From CAYRGQ01 sp964423925 (lineage in GTDB: Bacteria > Bacteroidota > Bacteroidia > Sphingobacteriales > Sphingobacteriaceae), in the NCBI GenBank assembly GCA_964423925.1, contig CAYRGQ010000017.1, forward strand, positions 1 through 60,298: 60,298 nucleotides of DNA, written 5' to 3'. The notes under the pieces are model-generated. The model had not been told where the DNA came from. It saw only the letters and a list, made by a program, of their open reading frames with translations, and did no database searches. A program made the translations under genes and the position numbers. Shown in pieces: positions 8,241 through 16,469 of the stretch (positions are counted from its first letter, which is position 1; each line of letters begins with the position of its first letter).

Positions 8241-8372
8241 ATACATTCTGTCTTAAATTTTGGACATGGAGGGAGTAGACCGCACGCATTGGTATTTTTT
8301 CAACAAAAAGCCCCATTCACATTCATTTTTTTAATCAATTTGGCAAAAGACATGGAAATTTCACTTTTTTAC

Positions 8373-8403
8373 TTGGCAGTGAATAAATAAAAGTGTTTCT
8401 TTG
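8373..8403 (+). promoter_or_regulatory. Probable promoter of the threonine operon
   Basis: TTG (8373-8375), 20 nt, then TTTCTTTG (8396-8403), one mismatch from TAnnTTTG. A start near 8409 would place the leader-peptide ATG (8438) about 30 nt into the transcript, as expected for an attenuator. Confidence 0.55.
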
Positions 8404-8437
8404 CCAAAGGTTACAGCCGATTATACGTCAGCGAACT

Positions 8438-8518
8438 ATGCATACCAATACGATTATTATTACGACAATCATTATTACCACCGGTTGCCATACTGGAGGA
8501 AGGGTTGTCTCGTACTGA
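8438..8518 (+). CDS. thrL: Threonine operon leader peptide
   Basis: This short frame encodes 26 residues, MHTNTIIITTIIITTG followed by CHTGGRVVSY. It contains 7 Thr (residues 3, 5, 9, 10, 14, 15, 19) and 6 Ile (6-8 and 11-13), concentrated in the first 15 codons. Such a run is what controls ribosome stalling in amino-acid attenuators, and the Thr plus Ile mix matches the leader of the enterobacterial thr operon. Its stop (8516-8518) is 26 nt before a strong terminator stem, and the antiterminator arm lies inside its last codons. The sequence is too short and biased to have another role; the regulatory role is inferred from arrangement. Confidence 0.88.
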   Translation: MHTNTIIITTIIITTGCHTGGRVVSY

Positions 8519-8555
8519 AAATCGTGTAGACATTATACAACAGAGCGCCTTCCTC
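8496..8555 (+). promoter_or_regulatory. Antiterminator pairing of the thr attenuator
   Basis: GAGGAAGG (8496-8503, within the last leader codons) is the exact reverse complement of CCTTCCTC (8548-8555). The latter is most of the left arm of the terminator, so the two structures exclude each other. A ribosome stalled at the Thr/Ile codons (ending 8482) would leave 8496-8503 free to pair and block termination. A ribosome that reaches the stop codon would cover it and let the terminator form. Confidence 0.75.
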
Positions 8556-8577
8556 ATCAAACAGGAAGGCGCTTTTT
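8545..8577 (+). terminator. Attenuator terminator of the thr operon
   Basis: GCGCCTTCCT (8545-8554) and AGGAAGGCGC (8563-8572) form a perfect 10-bp GC-rich stem with an 8-nt loop, followed by TTTTT. It lies 54 nt before thrA, so transcription must pass it to reach the operon. Confidence 0.92.
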
Positions 8578-8631
8578 GGTTTAATAGGTTGCGGTCGGGG
8601 ACGTCGTTCGGGGAAAATATTTTAGCTCAAT

Positions 8632-11082
8632 ATGAAGATTTTAAAATTTGGGGGTACTTCCGTCGGAACCGTTGACAGTATCCGTTCAGTCATGCAAATC
8701 GTGACCGCTGCCAAGGCAGCCGGTGATCAACCCGTTGTCGTATTGTCAGCCATGGGGGGCATTACCAACCTGCTCACCCGCTTGGCCGAGGAAGCCGAAC
8801 AAGGGAACGACGTGTCCGAGGGATTGGCTGAGTTTGAGGCGCGGCACTTTTCCGTCATCAAGCAATTAATTCATGTGCAACGCCAAAATCCGGTGTTTAC
8901 TAAGATTCGCATTTTTATCAATGAACTCGAAGAGCTTTTGCAAGGGGTTCAAAGCCTGCGCGAGTTGAGCTTGCAAAGCAAAGACCTCATCCTTAGCTAT
9001 GGCGAGCGTTGTTCGGCATTCTTAGTCGCGAAAGTCGCGGAGCAGGAACATCCCGAATCGCTGTTTGTGGACGCGCGCGAGTTGATTAAGACCAATAGCC
9101 AGTTTGGCAATGCCCAAGTGGATTTGCCATTAACGGAGCAACTGGTGGCATCCTTCGCTGCCGAAAACTCCGACAAACTATTTTTTGTCACGGGCTTTAT
9201 TGCGTCCAATAGCCAAGGTCGTACAACCACCTTGGGTCGAGGCGGTAGCGACTACACCGCCGCCGTGCTCGGCTCGGCTCTGCAAGCCTCAGCAATAGAG
9301 ATATGGACGGACGTCGACGGGATGTTGACCGCGGATCCCCGGATTGTAAAAAAGGCATTCTCATTGCCGGTACTCTCATACACGGAGGCTATGGAATTAT
9401 CGTATTTCGGCGCCAAGGTGATTTATCCGCCGACGATGATTCCCGCTTTTCTTAAAAAGATACCGATCGTCATTCGCAACACGTTTAACCCAGGTTTTGC
9501 GGGCACGGTGATCCAGCACGATAGCGGCGACACCGCCCTGCCTATCAAAGGTATCTCATCCATCGCGCAGATTAGCGCCATCAACCTCACGGGTGGGGGC
9601 ATGGTCGGTAAGTCGGGCTTTAGTGGAAGGCTTTTTACGCTATTGGCTCGGGAGCGCATCAATGTGATCCTGATTACGCAGTCTTCCTCCGAGCATAGTA
9701 TCACCTTTGCCGTTGATCCCGGTGACGCCGTACGGGCTAAGCGCCTGATCGAGCAGGAATTTGACCTCGAGCTGCAAGCGCGTAAGCTTTCCGAACCCGT
9801 CATTGAAGATAACCTATCGGTGCTAGCAATCGTCGGCGAAAACATGAAGCGTACACCGGGTATGTCCGGAAAATTGTTCTACGCGCTCGGTCGTAACGGC
9901 ATCAACGTGCGCGCCATTGCCCAAGGGTCGTCCGAATACAACATTTCTGTGATCATCGCCCGTGAAGACCTGTCGAAGGCCCTTAACGCGGTACATGACG
10001 CGTTCTTCGCCAGCCTTAACAAGACCTTGCATGTGTTTAGTCTTGGTACGGGCAATATCGGGTCGACCTTGTTTCGGCAGATTCGCGAGCAGCATACTTT
10101 CCTACATGACAACAACGATATCGATATCAAGGTAGTCGGGATCAGCAATTCGCGAAAGATGCTGTTCGATGTAGACGGAATCGACTTGGAAACTTGGGAG
10201 TCCAACCTTTTCGACAGGGGGGAAGCGGCCGACTTGGAGGTTTTCGTAGACCGCATGAAGCACATGAATTTGCCTAACTGCGTGTTTGTCGACAATACGG
10301 CGAGCGTATTGCCTACGCGCCATTACCTCGACATTTTCTCGTCCAACGTTTCGATCGTCACCTGCAACAAAATTGCCAATTCCGGCGATTACGAACAATA
10401 TAAGTTGCTGCGCGATACGGCCCGCCGCCATGGCGTCGACTTTTTCTACGAAACCAATGTGGGCGCGGGGCTTCCCATCGTGCGCGTACTGAAAGATCTC
10501 ATGCTGAGCGGCGACCGCATTATCAGCATCGAGGCCATTTTGTCGGGCACAATATCTTATATTTTCAATAATTTCGTGGGTGACGTCTCCTTCCACGACG
10601 TGGTGAAGAACGCGCAGGCGCTGGGCTATACCGAGCCCGATCCGCGGGACGACCTAAGCGGCACGGATTTCATGCGCAAGATGTTGATCTTGGCGCGGGA
10701 TGCAGGTTACGAAATGGAGTCCGAGGACGTGAATTTAGGCGCGATCTTGCCTGACAATTGTATGAAGGCACCTTCGGTGGAAGCATTCTATGAAGAGCTT
10801 AAGGCGTCGGACAGCCACTTCGCAGCGCTCAAGGACCAGGCCGCCCAAGAGAATAAGGCCATTCGATACATTGGGAAATTGGTGAATGGCAAGGTCGAGA
10901 TTGGGCTGGAATTGGTTTCAGCAGACCATCCCTTCTATTCCCTGTCAGGTAGCGACAACGTCATTTCCTTCACGACCGAGCGGTACAAAGAGCGCCCGTT
11001 GGTGGTCAAAGGTCCCGGTGCAGGGGCGGAGGTGACCGCCGCAGGCGTATTTGCCGACTTGGTGAATGTCGGATCGCGATAA
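8632..11082 (+). CDS. thrA: Bifunctional aspartate kinase / homoserine dehydrogenase I
   Basis: The 816-residue product joins two enzymes of the aspartate pathway. The N-terminal aspartokinase (about 1-300) starts with KFGGTSVG and has TTLGRGGSDYTAA and the WTDVDGML block. ACT-type regulatory domains follow (about 310-455). The C-terminal homoserine dehydrogenase (about 465-816) starts with the NAD(P)-binding SLGTGNIGSTLFRQI and contains the ETNVGAGLPIVRVLKDL, LSGTISYIFN and GYTEPDPRDDLSG motifs. It phosphorylates aspartate and later reduces aspartate semialdehyde to homoserine. The ACT domains suggest feedback inhibition, probably by threonine. It is the first gene of thrA-thrB-thrC and sits behind the Thr/Ile leader-peptide attenuator. 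Length is normal for the ThrA family (about 820). Confidence 0.98.
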   Translation: MKILKFGGTSVGTVDSIRSVMQIVTAAKAAGDQPVVVLSAMGGITNLLTRLAEEAEQGNDVSEGLAEFEARHFSVIKQLIHVQRQNPVFTKIRIFINELEELLQGVQSLRELSLQSKDLILSYGERCSAFLVAKVAEQEHPESLFVDARELIKTNSQFGNAQVDLPLTEQLVASFAAENSDKLFFVTGFIASNSQGRTTTLGRGGSDYTAAVLGSALQASAIEIWTDVDGMLTADPRIVKKAFSLPVLSYTEAMELSYFGAKVIYPPTMIPAFLKKIPIVIRNTFNPGFAGTVIQHDSGDTALPIKGISSIAQISAINLTGGGMVGKSGFSGRLFTLLARERINVILITQSSSEHSITFAVDPGDAVRAKRLIEQEFDLELQARKLSEPVIEDNLSVLAIVGENMKRTPGMSGKLFYALGRNGINVRAIAQGSSEYNISVIIAREDLSKALNAVHDAFFASLNKTLHVFSLGTGNIGSTLFRQIREQHTFLHDNNDIDIKVVGISNSRKMLFDVDGIDLETWESNLFDRGEAADLEVFVDRMKHMNLPNCVFVDNTASVLPTRHYLDIFSSNVSIVTCNKIANSGDYEQYKLLRDTARRHGVDFFYETNVGAGLPIVRVLKDLMLSGDRIISIEAILSGTISYIFNNFVGDVSFHDVVKNAQALGYTEPDPRDDLSGTDFMRKMLILARDAGYEMESEDVNLGAILPDNCMKAPSVEAFYEELKASDSHFAALKDQAAQENKAIRYIGKLVNGKVEIGLELVSADHPFYSLSGSDNVISFTTERYKERPLVVKGPGAGAEVTAAGVFADLVNVGSR

Positions 11083-11133
11083 TGTTAGTCAACTGAAAGC
11101 TATTGGGTGCAATGCGCCCGCCAACCATAACAA

Positions 11134-12117
11134 ATGAAAACAGAAGAAGAATACAAGCCCCTAGTGGACGCCACGTCTGCACCCGGGTTGGACGTTGTGC
11201 GCGTTTTCGCGCCGGCGACAGTAGCCAACATGGTCTGCGGATATGATATTTTAGGATTTGCGCTCGACGAGCCGGGCGACGAGGTGATCATGCGCCGCGT
11301 AGCTGAGCCAGGCGTACGCATTGCCAGCATTACAGGCGATGAGGGTAGATTGCCGACAGCTCCCGAAAAAAATACGGTAAGTGCCAGCGTCGTTGCTTTT
11401 CTGTCCCATTTGGGACGGAGCGACATTGGCGTAGAAATCGAGTTGCACAAACGCATGCCGATTGGCAGTGGCTTGGGGTCGAGCGCCGCCAGCACGGTGG
11501 CGGGCCTATTTGCTGTTAACGCTTTGTTGGGGGATCCCTTGACGCGCGAGGAGCTTCTTCCGTTCGCCATACAGGGCGAGGAGCTTGCCTGTGGCCATGG
11601 CCATGCCGACAACGTAGCGCCCGCATTGCTGGGCGGCATCACGCTGATCCGGAGTTACGAACCTTTGGACGTAGTGAAATTGCCGACGCCTCGTTCGCTC
11701 TACGCATCCGTCGTGTTTCCGCACGTCGACGTGCCCACGCGTGACGCCCGCCAAATGATCAAAACGAAAGTGCCTTTAAAGGATGCCGTCGTGCAATGGG
11801 GCAATATTGCCGGGCTGATAGCGGGCATTTATACCGATGACCATGCACTCATCGGACGTAGCATGCAAGACGTGCTCATCGAACCGGCCCGCGCGATTTT
11901 GATACCGGAATTCCATGAAATGCGTACCCTCGCGATGAGCGCAGGTGCGCTGGGATTTGGTATCTCGGGTTCCGGACCGTCGGTTTTCGCATTTTCCAGT
12001 AATCGAGAAACGGCAGCCCGCATTACCGAACAAGTGACACGGCATCTCTCCGCGTCAGGTATCGGTAGCAATGGCTACGTATCCGCAATCAACAGTGACG
12101 GCCCGCGTGTGGTGTAG
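11134..12117 (+). CDS. thrB: Homoserine kinase
   Basis: The 327-residue product is a GHMP kinase. It starts with the substrate-binding region VRVFAPATVANMVCGYDILGFAL and has the phosphate-binding loop PIGSGLGSSAASTVAG at about residues 109-124. The C-terminal GISGSGPSVFAFS motif is also present. It transfers phosphate from ATP to homoserine, giving O-phosphohomoserine for ThrC. It begins 51 nt after thrA and ends 33 nt before thrC, so the three genes form one operon under the attenuator at 8438-8577. The first 20 residues (KTEEEYKPLVDATSA) are a short extension ahead of the usual start of the fold. Confidence 0.97.
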   Translation: MKTEEEYKPLVDATSAPGLDVVRVFAPATVANMVCGYDILGFALDEPGDEVIMRRVAEPGVRIASITGDEGRLPTAPEKNTVSASVVAFLSHLGRSDIGVEIELHKRMPIGSGLGSSAASTVAGLFAVNALLGDPLTREELLPFAIQGEELACGHGHADNVAPALLGGITLIRSYEPLDVVKLPTPRSLYASVVFPHVDVPTRDARQMIKTKVPLKDAVVQWGNIAGLIAGIYTDDHALIGRSMQDVLIEPARAILIPEFHEMRTLAMSAGALGFGISGSGPSVFAFSSNRETAARITEQVTRHLSASGIGSNGYVSAINSDGPRVV

Positions 12118-12150
12118 TCGGGTTTTACGAAATTTTAGCAAGTTATTACG

Positions 12151-13461
12151 ATGATTTTATATAGCACAAACAACAAAGACTTACGGGTGTCGTTTAAGGA
12201 GGCCGTATTCAATAGCTTACCTGCCGATCGCGGGCTGTACATGCCGCTTGAAATTCCCCGACTGGACCCCTATTTTATCCAAACCCTTCCCCAGCACTCC
12301 TTGCAAGAGATTGCGTTTGAAGTGGCAAGCAAGCTCATTGGCGATGATATTCCCGCCGACGATCTCAAAGCGTTGGTGGACGACGCCATCAATTTTCCGG
12401 CACCGATCAAACCGCTGGACAGCGGTGTCGCCGTGCTTGAACTTTTCCACGGGCCATCCTTGGCTTTCAAGGATTTTGGAGCCCGTTTTATGAGTCGGGT
12501 GATGGGTTATTTTGGAGCCCAATCCGACAAGGTGCTCGATGTATTGGTAGCCACCTCTGGCGATACCGGGGGGGCTGTAGCCTTAGGTTTTCTAGGCGTA
12601 TCAGGTACACGAGTCACGATTCTTTATCCCAAAGGCAAAGTCAGTCCGATTCAGGAGCTTCAACTCACTACCCATGGCCAGAATATCCGCGCCATAGAAG
12701 TAGACGGTACGTTCGATGACTGCCAATCCCTGGTCAAGGAAGCGTTTAACGACCCTGTATTGCGCGATCGTTTCCAGCTTACGTCGGCCAACTCCATCAA
12801 TATCTCAAGGCTAATCCCGCAAACCTTCTATTATTTCCATGCCTATGCGCAGCTGCGGGCACAAGGTATGACCGATGTGGTGTTTTCGGTGCCGAGCGGC
12901 AACTTCGGCAATATCGGGGCGGGCGTGCTGGCGTCTAAGATGGGCCTGCCGGTACATCGCTTTATCGCGGCCACAAACGTGAACGACACCGTACCACGGT
13001 TTTTGGAATCGGGAGAATACACGCCGCGGCCTTCCGTGCAAACGCTGTCGAATGCGATGGATGTCGGTAATCCCAGCAACTGGGTTCGGATTCTAGACAT
13101 GCTTGGGACGTCCCACGCCCCTGACGTGGCGCAACAGCTTGAGGCCTACACGTTCAATGACGCCGAGACACGGGTGGCAATTCGGCACCTCTACGACGAC
13201 TACGGGTATGTGGCTTGCCCTCATACGGCTGTCGCTTGGTTGGCACTCGAAACCTACCGAAAAAACAATCCGGGTTCTTACGCGGGGGTGTTTCTCTCGA
13301 CGGCGCACCCATGCAAATTCCCTGATGCGTTTGAGCCAGACATCCAGGCGCGCATCGAAGTTCCGGCATCGGTCGGAGAATTGGAAGCCTCGCAGCGCGC
13401 GGTGACCTCGATGGATGCTAATTTTGACGAATTTAAATCCTATCTGTTGGAAAATGCCTAG
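12151..13461 (+). CDS. thrC: Threonine synthase
   Basis: The 436-residue product is a PLP-dependent fold-type II enzyme of the threonine synthase family. The lysine that binds PLP is Lys107 in SLAFKDFGARFM. The ATSGDTGGAVALGF loop that holds the cofactor phosphate, the N-terminal block LPADRGLYMP and the SANSINISRLIPQ block are all present. It turns O-phosphohomoserine and water into threonine and phosphate, the last step of the pathway. It is the last gene of the thr operon; the stop is followed after 20 nt by the stop of a convergent gene, and no terminator hairpin is seen in that short gap. Confidence 0.98.
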   Translation: MILYSTNNKDLRVSFKEAVFNSLPADRGLYMPLEIPRLDPYFIQTLPQHSLQEIAFEVASKLIGDDIPADDLKALVDDAINFPAPIKPLDSGVAVLELFHGPSLAFKDFGARFMSRVMGYFGAQSDKVLDVLVATSGDTGGAVALGFLGVSGTRVTILYPKGKVSPIQELQLTTHGQNIRAIEVDGTFDDCQSLVKEAFNDPVLRDRFQLTSANSINISRLIPQTFYYFHAYAQLRAQGMTDVVFSVPSGNFGNIGAGVLASKMGLPVHRFIAATNVNDTVPRFLESGEYTPRPSVQTLSNAMDVGNPSNWVRILDMLGTSHAPDVAQQLEAYTFNDAETRVAIRHLYDDYGYVACPHTAVAWLALETYRKNNPGSYAGVFLSTAHPCKFPDAFEPDIQARIEVPASVGELEASQRAVTSMDANFDEFKSYLLENA

Positions 13462-13481
13462 CCCAGGCGGATGGGTCTTAT

Positions 13482-14108
13482 CTAAATCAGTTCAAAACGT
13501 ATCCACGCGTTGCCTTCATGGCCGAATACAAAGTATTTCGAACTGATAATTTCCGCTAGGATCTCAGCGTCGTCGGCGACACGGAGTCCCGGCTGTCGCA
13601 ATGCTTGGGGGTCTTGAAGGATAAAGACTTGGCTGTTGACGACCGCGGGGGTCGTCGCCCACGTGGGTGATGCCAGCAAGGCCGGTAACTCCCCAACGAC
13701 CGAGGCTACCGGCCCGTCGGGAATGATGATCAGGATATCTGGCTGCTTATCGAGGGACGGAATGCCGCCGGCTAGGCGGACTAGGGCATCGAGATAATGG
13801 TGAGGGCTGTGCGTCTTGGTGGATAGGTCCTGCACGCACGCTACTAGTGGTTTTTGGTCATCCCCAATGAACTTGAGTTTATGGGCGATGATATTGGTGC
13901 GCTCTTCGAGCGATTCAAGGAGTGTTTCCGCGCGGTCGGTTACGCCGGTTAGCGTTCCGATGCTACGTATCGCTTCGTAAATTTCGTGTGGGGTGTGGGC
14001 GTTTTTGATGCCGGGATATGCGGCGCTCTGTTCGATAAGGTGTCGGCTTGTTTCATCAAGCCCGACGGCGGGCAGGATGTGCTCTAGAGAAAGGACCCGT
14101 TCTTGCAT
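13482..14108 (-). CDS. BtuF/TroA-like metal-complex binding protein lacking most of the N-terminal lobe
   Basis: The 208-residue product resembles periplasmic receptors for cobalamin or iron complexes. The helical backbone (ETSRHLIEQ, YEAIRSIGTLTGVTDRAETLLESLEER) and the second lobe (LVACVQDLSTKTHSPHHYLDALVRLAGGI, PDILIIIPDG, AVVNSQVFIL) are recognisable. The protein starts with QERVLSLEHILPAVGLDE and passes almost at once to the helical part, so most of the first substrate-binding lobe is absent. There is no signal peptide. About 260-290 residues are usual for the family. It may be a decayed receptor, or a cytoplasmic relative with a changed role. No transporter genes are next to it. The start at 14108 is the only ATG giving the RVLSLE segment. 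Confidence 0.7.
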   Translation of the reverse strand: MQERVLSLEHILPAVGLDETSRHLIEQSAAYPGIKNAHTPHEIYEAIRSIGTLTGVTDRAETLLESLEERTNIIAHKLKFIGDDQKPLVACVQDLSTKTHSPHHYLDALVRLAGGIPSLDKQPDILIIIPDGPVASVVGELPALLASPTWATTPAVVNSQVFILQDPQALRQPGLRVADDAEILAEIISSKYFVFGHEGNAWIRFELI

Positions 14109-14215
14109 GCGGCAAATTTAGGGAAGATCGCTGACAAAAGCGTGATCCTTTGCCGCGTTGTCTCGCCCGCATGCGCTGTCCGTCCATTCCGATAGGGGGA
14201 ACGAATCGGACGCGC

Positions 14216-14407
14216 CTACCGCCACCACACCAAGGCGTGGAATAGGTTGAATTCGGGTACGGTGATAAACGAAGCGTTGATAGCCAGATGCTCACGGACC
14301 ATCTCAGTGTCATAGGATCCCGCGCTCCAAGCCAGCGTTAGGGCGACAAAGAAAGGGAGCAAGAGCAAAATAAACGGGCTGATGGTGCTGAGTTTCTTTT
14401 TCATCAT
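14216..14407 (-). CDS. Small predicted membrane protein
   Basis: This 63-residue frame starts MMKKKLSTISPFILLLLPFF. It has a positively charged start, one strong hydrophobic helix (about residues 10-30), and a polar tail ending in FNLFHALVWWR. The layout suggests a single-pass membrane or exported small protein. I do not recognise a family. It lies 107 nt upstream of the BtuF-like gene on the same strand. The signal-anchor shape and in-phase ATG favour a real gene, but a chance frame cannot be excluded. Confidence 0.45.
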   Translation of the reverse strand: MMKKKLSTISPFILLLLPFFVALTLAWSAGSYDTEMVREHLAINASFITVPEFNLFHALVWWR

Positions 14408-14704
14408 TGTGCGTTTTATGGGGTCGTGATAACTTTGGTGTTTTTATTATACTGCATCGGTTAACAAGCTGCTCTCCGACTTTGCATGGAACAAAGAAAC
14501 CAAGAGGAGCGGCCATTCTAAAATCTTTTAGACAAACAGGCAGATTTACTAGACGAACCAAAACCGAAGAGGATAAACGCCTAGTTTTGGCAGACGAACC
14601 GGCATTGCGCGTTATAAATCCGGGCGGGTGAGGTTTTTGTCTATGAAAAATGGCGAATTGTCTAAAATTTAGCGGAAAATCCTTGCATCCTGATATATTT
14701 GTGC

Positions 14705-15727
14705 ATGAAGTTGAACAGGACTGTATTAATACATGCGCTCATATGGTTGCTGCTTCTTGCACTAATGGCCATCATTGTCATTGTAGCGGGAGAGGCCAGT
14801 CGGCGCGAAGCGCTCGTTAGCGTGGGTGTCGTCGGCGCCATCAACATCGTTCTGTTCTATGTCCAGTACGTTGGGATCAGTCCGTTATTCATCGGCGGGA
14901 AGCGATATGGTCGCGCAGCTTCCTATATGATCGTGTTGTTGGTGGGATCGGTCATCGTCAAGTACGCTTTCGCGCTTGTTTTCTCTGACGAGCTGTTGCG
15001 CTACGGCGAGAACAAGGAGAAGATGCTTTCGGCAGGCGTTTATATGGGGATGGCGGCTATCAATAGCGTTGTGTTTATGATGGCAAGCTCAGGCGTGTAC
15101 CTGACATCCAGCAACATGAAGACACGGACACAACGTGAGAATCTCGAGCGTGAGAAGCTGGCTGCCGAACTTGCGTTTCTCAAATCCCAGATCAACCCCC
15201 ATTTTCTGTTTAACTCCCTCAACAACATCTACTCGTTAGCGTACAAGAAGTCTGACCGGACGGCCGAAGCGATTTTGAAGCTGTCGGAGATCATGCGCTA
15301 TATGTTAAATGGCAGTGTGGGCGATAGGGTGCCGTTGCAGGACGAACTTGATTACCTACAAAACTACATTGATCTCCAACGCCTGCGGAGCGGCGATGGC
15401 GTGTATGTCGATATGAAGGTGAATCTGGATCGCGACGACTATCAAATTATGCCTCTCTTACTAATCACTTTCGTAGAAAATGCGTTCAAGCACGGTGTGT
15501 TTACCGATGCGGAAAAGCCAGTGAAGATCGCCATAGCGGCGGCCAACGGCCGAGTGCATGTCAAGGTGGAGAACGCGAAAAGTCACGACAACAAGGATGC
15601 AGCCAGCGGCATAGGATTGACTAATCTGCGGAGGCGCCTGCACTTGGGCTATCCGAATAAGCACACTTTTGCCGTGGCCGACACGGAGAATTATTATACA
15701 AGCGAATTATTTTTATACGTTGAATAA
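14705..15727 (+). CDS. Sensor histidine kinase, LytS/YehU family
   Basis: The 340-residue product has four hydrophobic helices in its first 130 residues, a short linker helix, and a His_kinase domain of the LytS type. The phosphoacceptor is His166 in SQINPHFLFNSLNNIYSLAY. The ATPase part has VPLQDELDYLQNYIDLQRLR, the N box LLLITFVENAFKHGV, and GIGLTNLRRRL. It probably senses a membrane or extracellular signal and phosphorylates the LytTR regulator encoded 12 nt downstream. The ATG at 14705 is preferred over TTG at 14699. A perfect TATATTTG box lies at 14694-14701, just 3 nt before this ATG. Confidence 0.94.
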   Translation: MKLNRTVLIHALIWLLLLALMAIIVIVAGEASRREALVSVGVVGAINIVLFYVQYVGISPLFIGGKRYGRAASYMIVLLVGSVIVKYAFALVFSDELLRYGENKEKMLSAGVYMGMAAINSVVFMMASSGVYLTSSNMKTRTQRENLEREKLAAELAFLKSQINPHFLFNSLNNIYSLAYKKSDRTAEAILKLSEIMRYMLNGSVGDRVPLQDELDYLQNYIDLQRLRSGDGVYVDMKVNLDRDDYQIMPLLLITFVENAFKHGVFTDAEKPVKIAIAAANGRVHVKVENAKSHDNKDAASGIGLTNLRRRLHLGYPNKHTFAVADTENYYTSELFLYVE

Positions 15728-15739
15728 AACTAACCAGCC

Positions 15740-16462
15740 ATGATACGATGCCTCGTCGTGGACGACGAACCACTCGCACTCGAAATTCTCACCGATTACA
15801 TCGCTAAGATTCCGGAGCTTTCGCTCGTTAAGAGTACGGTCAATGCCATCGAAGCGCTGGCTATCGTGCAGCGAGGCGATGCCGATCTGGTGTTCCTCGA
15901 CGTGCAGATGCCCGAACTCACGGGGATTCAATTTCTGAAAATTATCAACGGGAAATGTGATGTAATACTCACGACAGCCTATCCGCAGTACGCCCTGGAA
16001 AGTTATGAGCTGAATGTAGTCGACTATTTGCTCAAGCCGATCGCATTCGACCGATTCTATAAATCGGTGCAGAAGGTGCTGAACAATCGCTCGAGCGCCC
16101 CCGTGAGTCTGGTGAGTCAGCCGCCGGCTTCGACATCGGATTCCGTGGACTTCATTTTCGTCAAAACCGAACATAAAATACAGCGCGTCGACCTCGAAAG
16201 TATCCTCTACATTGAGGGGTTAAAAGACTACATTTCCATCTTTACGGAGAACGAGCGGATCGTGACATTACAGAACATGAAAAAGATGGAAGAGATCCTG
16301 CCTAGTAACCGCTTTGTGCGGGTACACCGATCGTATATCATTGCGCTGGACAAGATCGTCAGCATTGAACGGGGGCGTATTCACATCGGAGATAACATGA
16401 TCCCAGTAGGGGATACCTACCGGGATCAGTTCTTTCGCCTTATCGGCGAGCGCAACGCGTAG
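15740..16462 (+). CDS. LytTR-family response regulator
   Basis: The 240-residue product has a receiver domain (about 1-118) with the acidic pair in CLVVDDEPLALEIL and phosphoacceptor Asp54 in LVFLDVQMPELTG. A conserved Thr (TTAYPQYA) and Lys (VDYLLKPIAF) are also present. The C-terminal LytTR DNA-binding domain (about 138-240) has FVKTEHKIQRVDLESILYIE and FVRVHRSYIIALDKI. It forms a two-component pair with the upstream kinase and may bind repeats in target promoters. Targets are not apparent from the neighbouring genes. Confidence 0.96.
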   Translation: MIRCLVVDDEPLALEILTDYIAKIPELSLVKSTVNAIEALAIVQRGDADLVFLDVQMPELTGIQFLKIINGKCDVILTTAYPQYALESYELNVVDYLLKPIAFDRFYKSVQKVLNNRSSAPVSLVSQPPASTSDSVDFIFVKTEHKIQRVDLESILYIEGLKDYISIFTENERIVTLQNMKKMEEILPSNRFVRVHRSYIIALDKIVSIERGRIHIGDNMIPVGDTYRDQFFRLIGERNA

Positions 16463-16469
16463 TTCGCGC

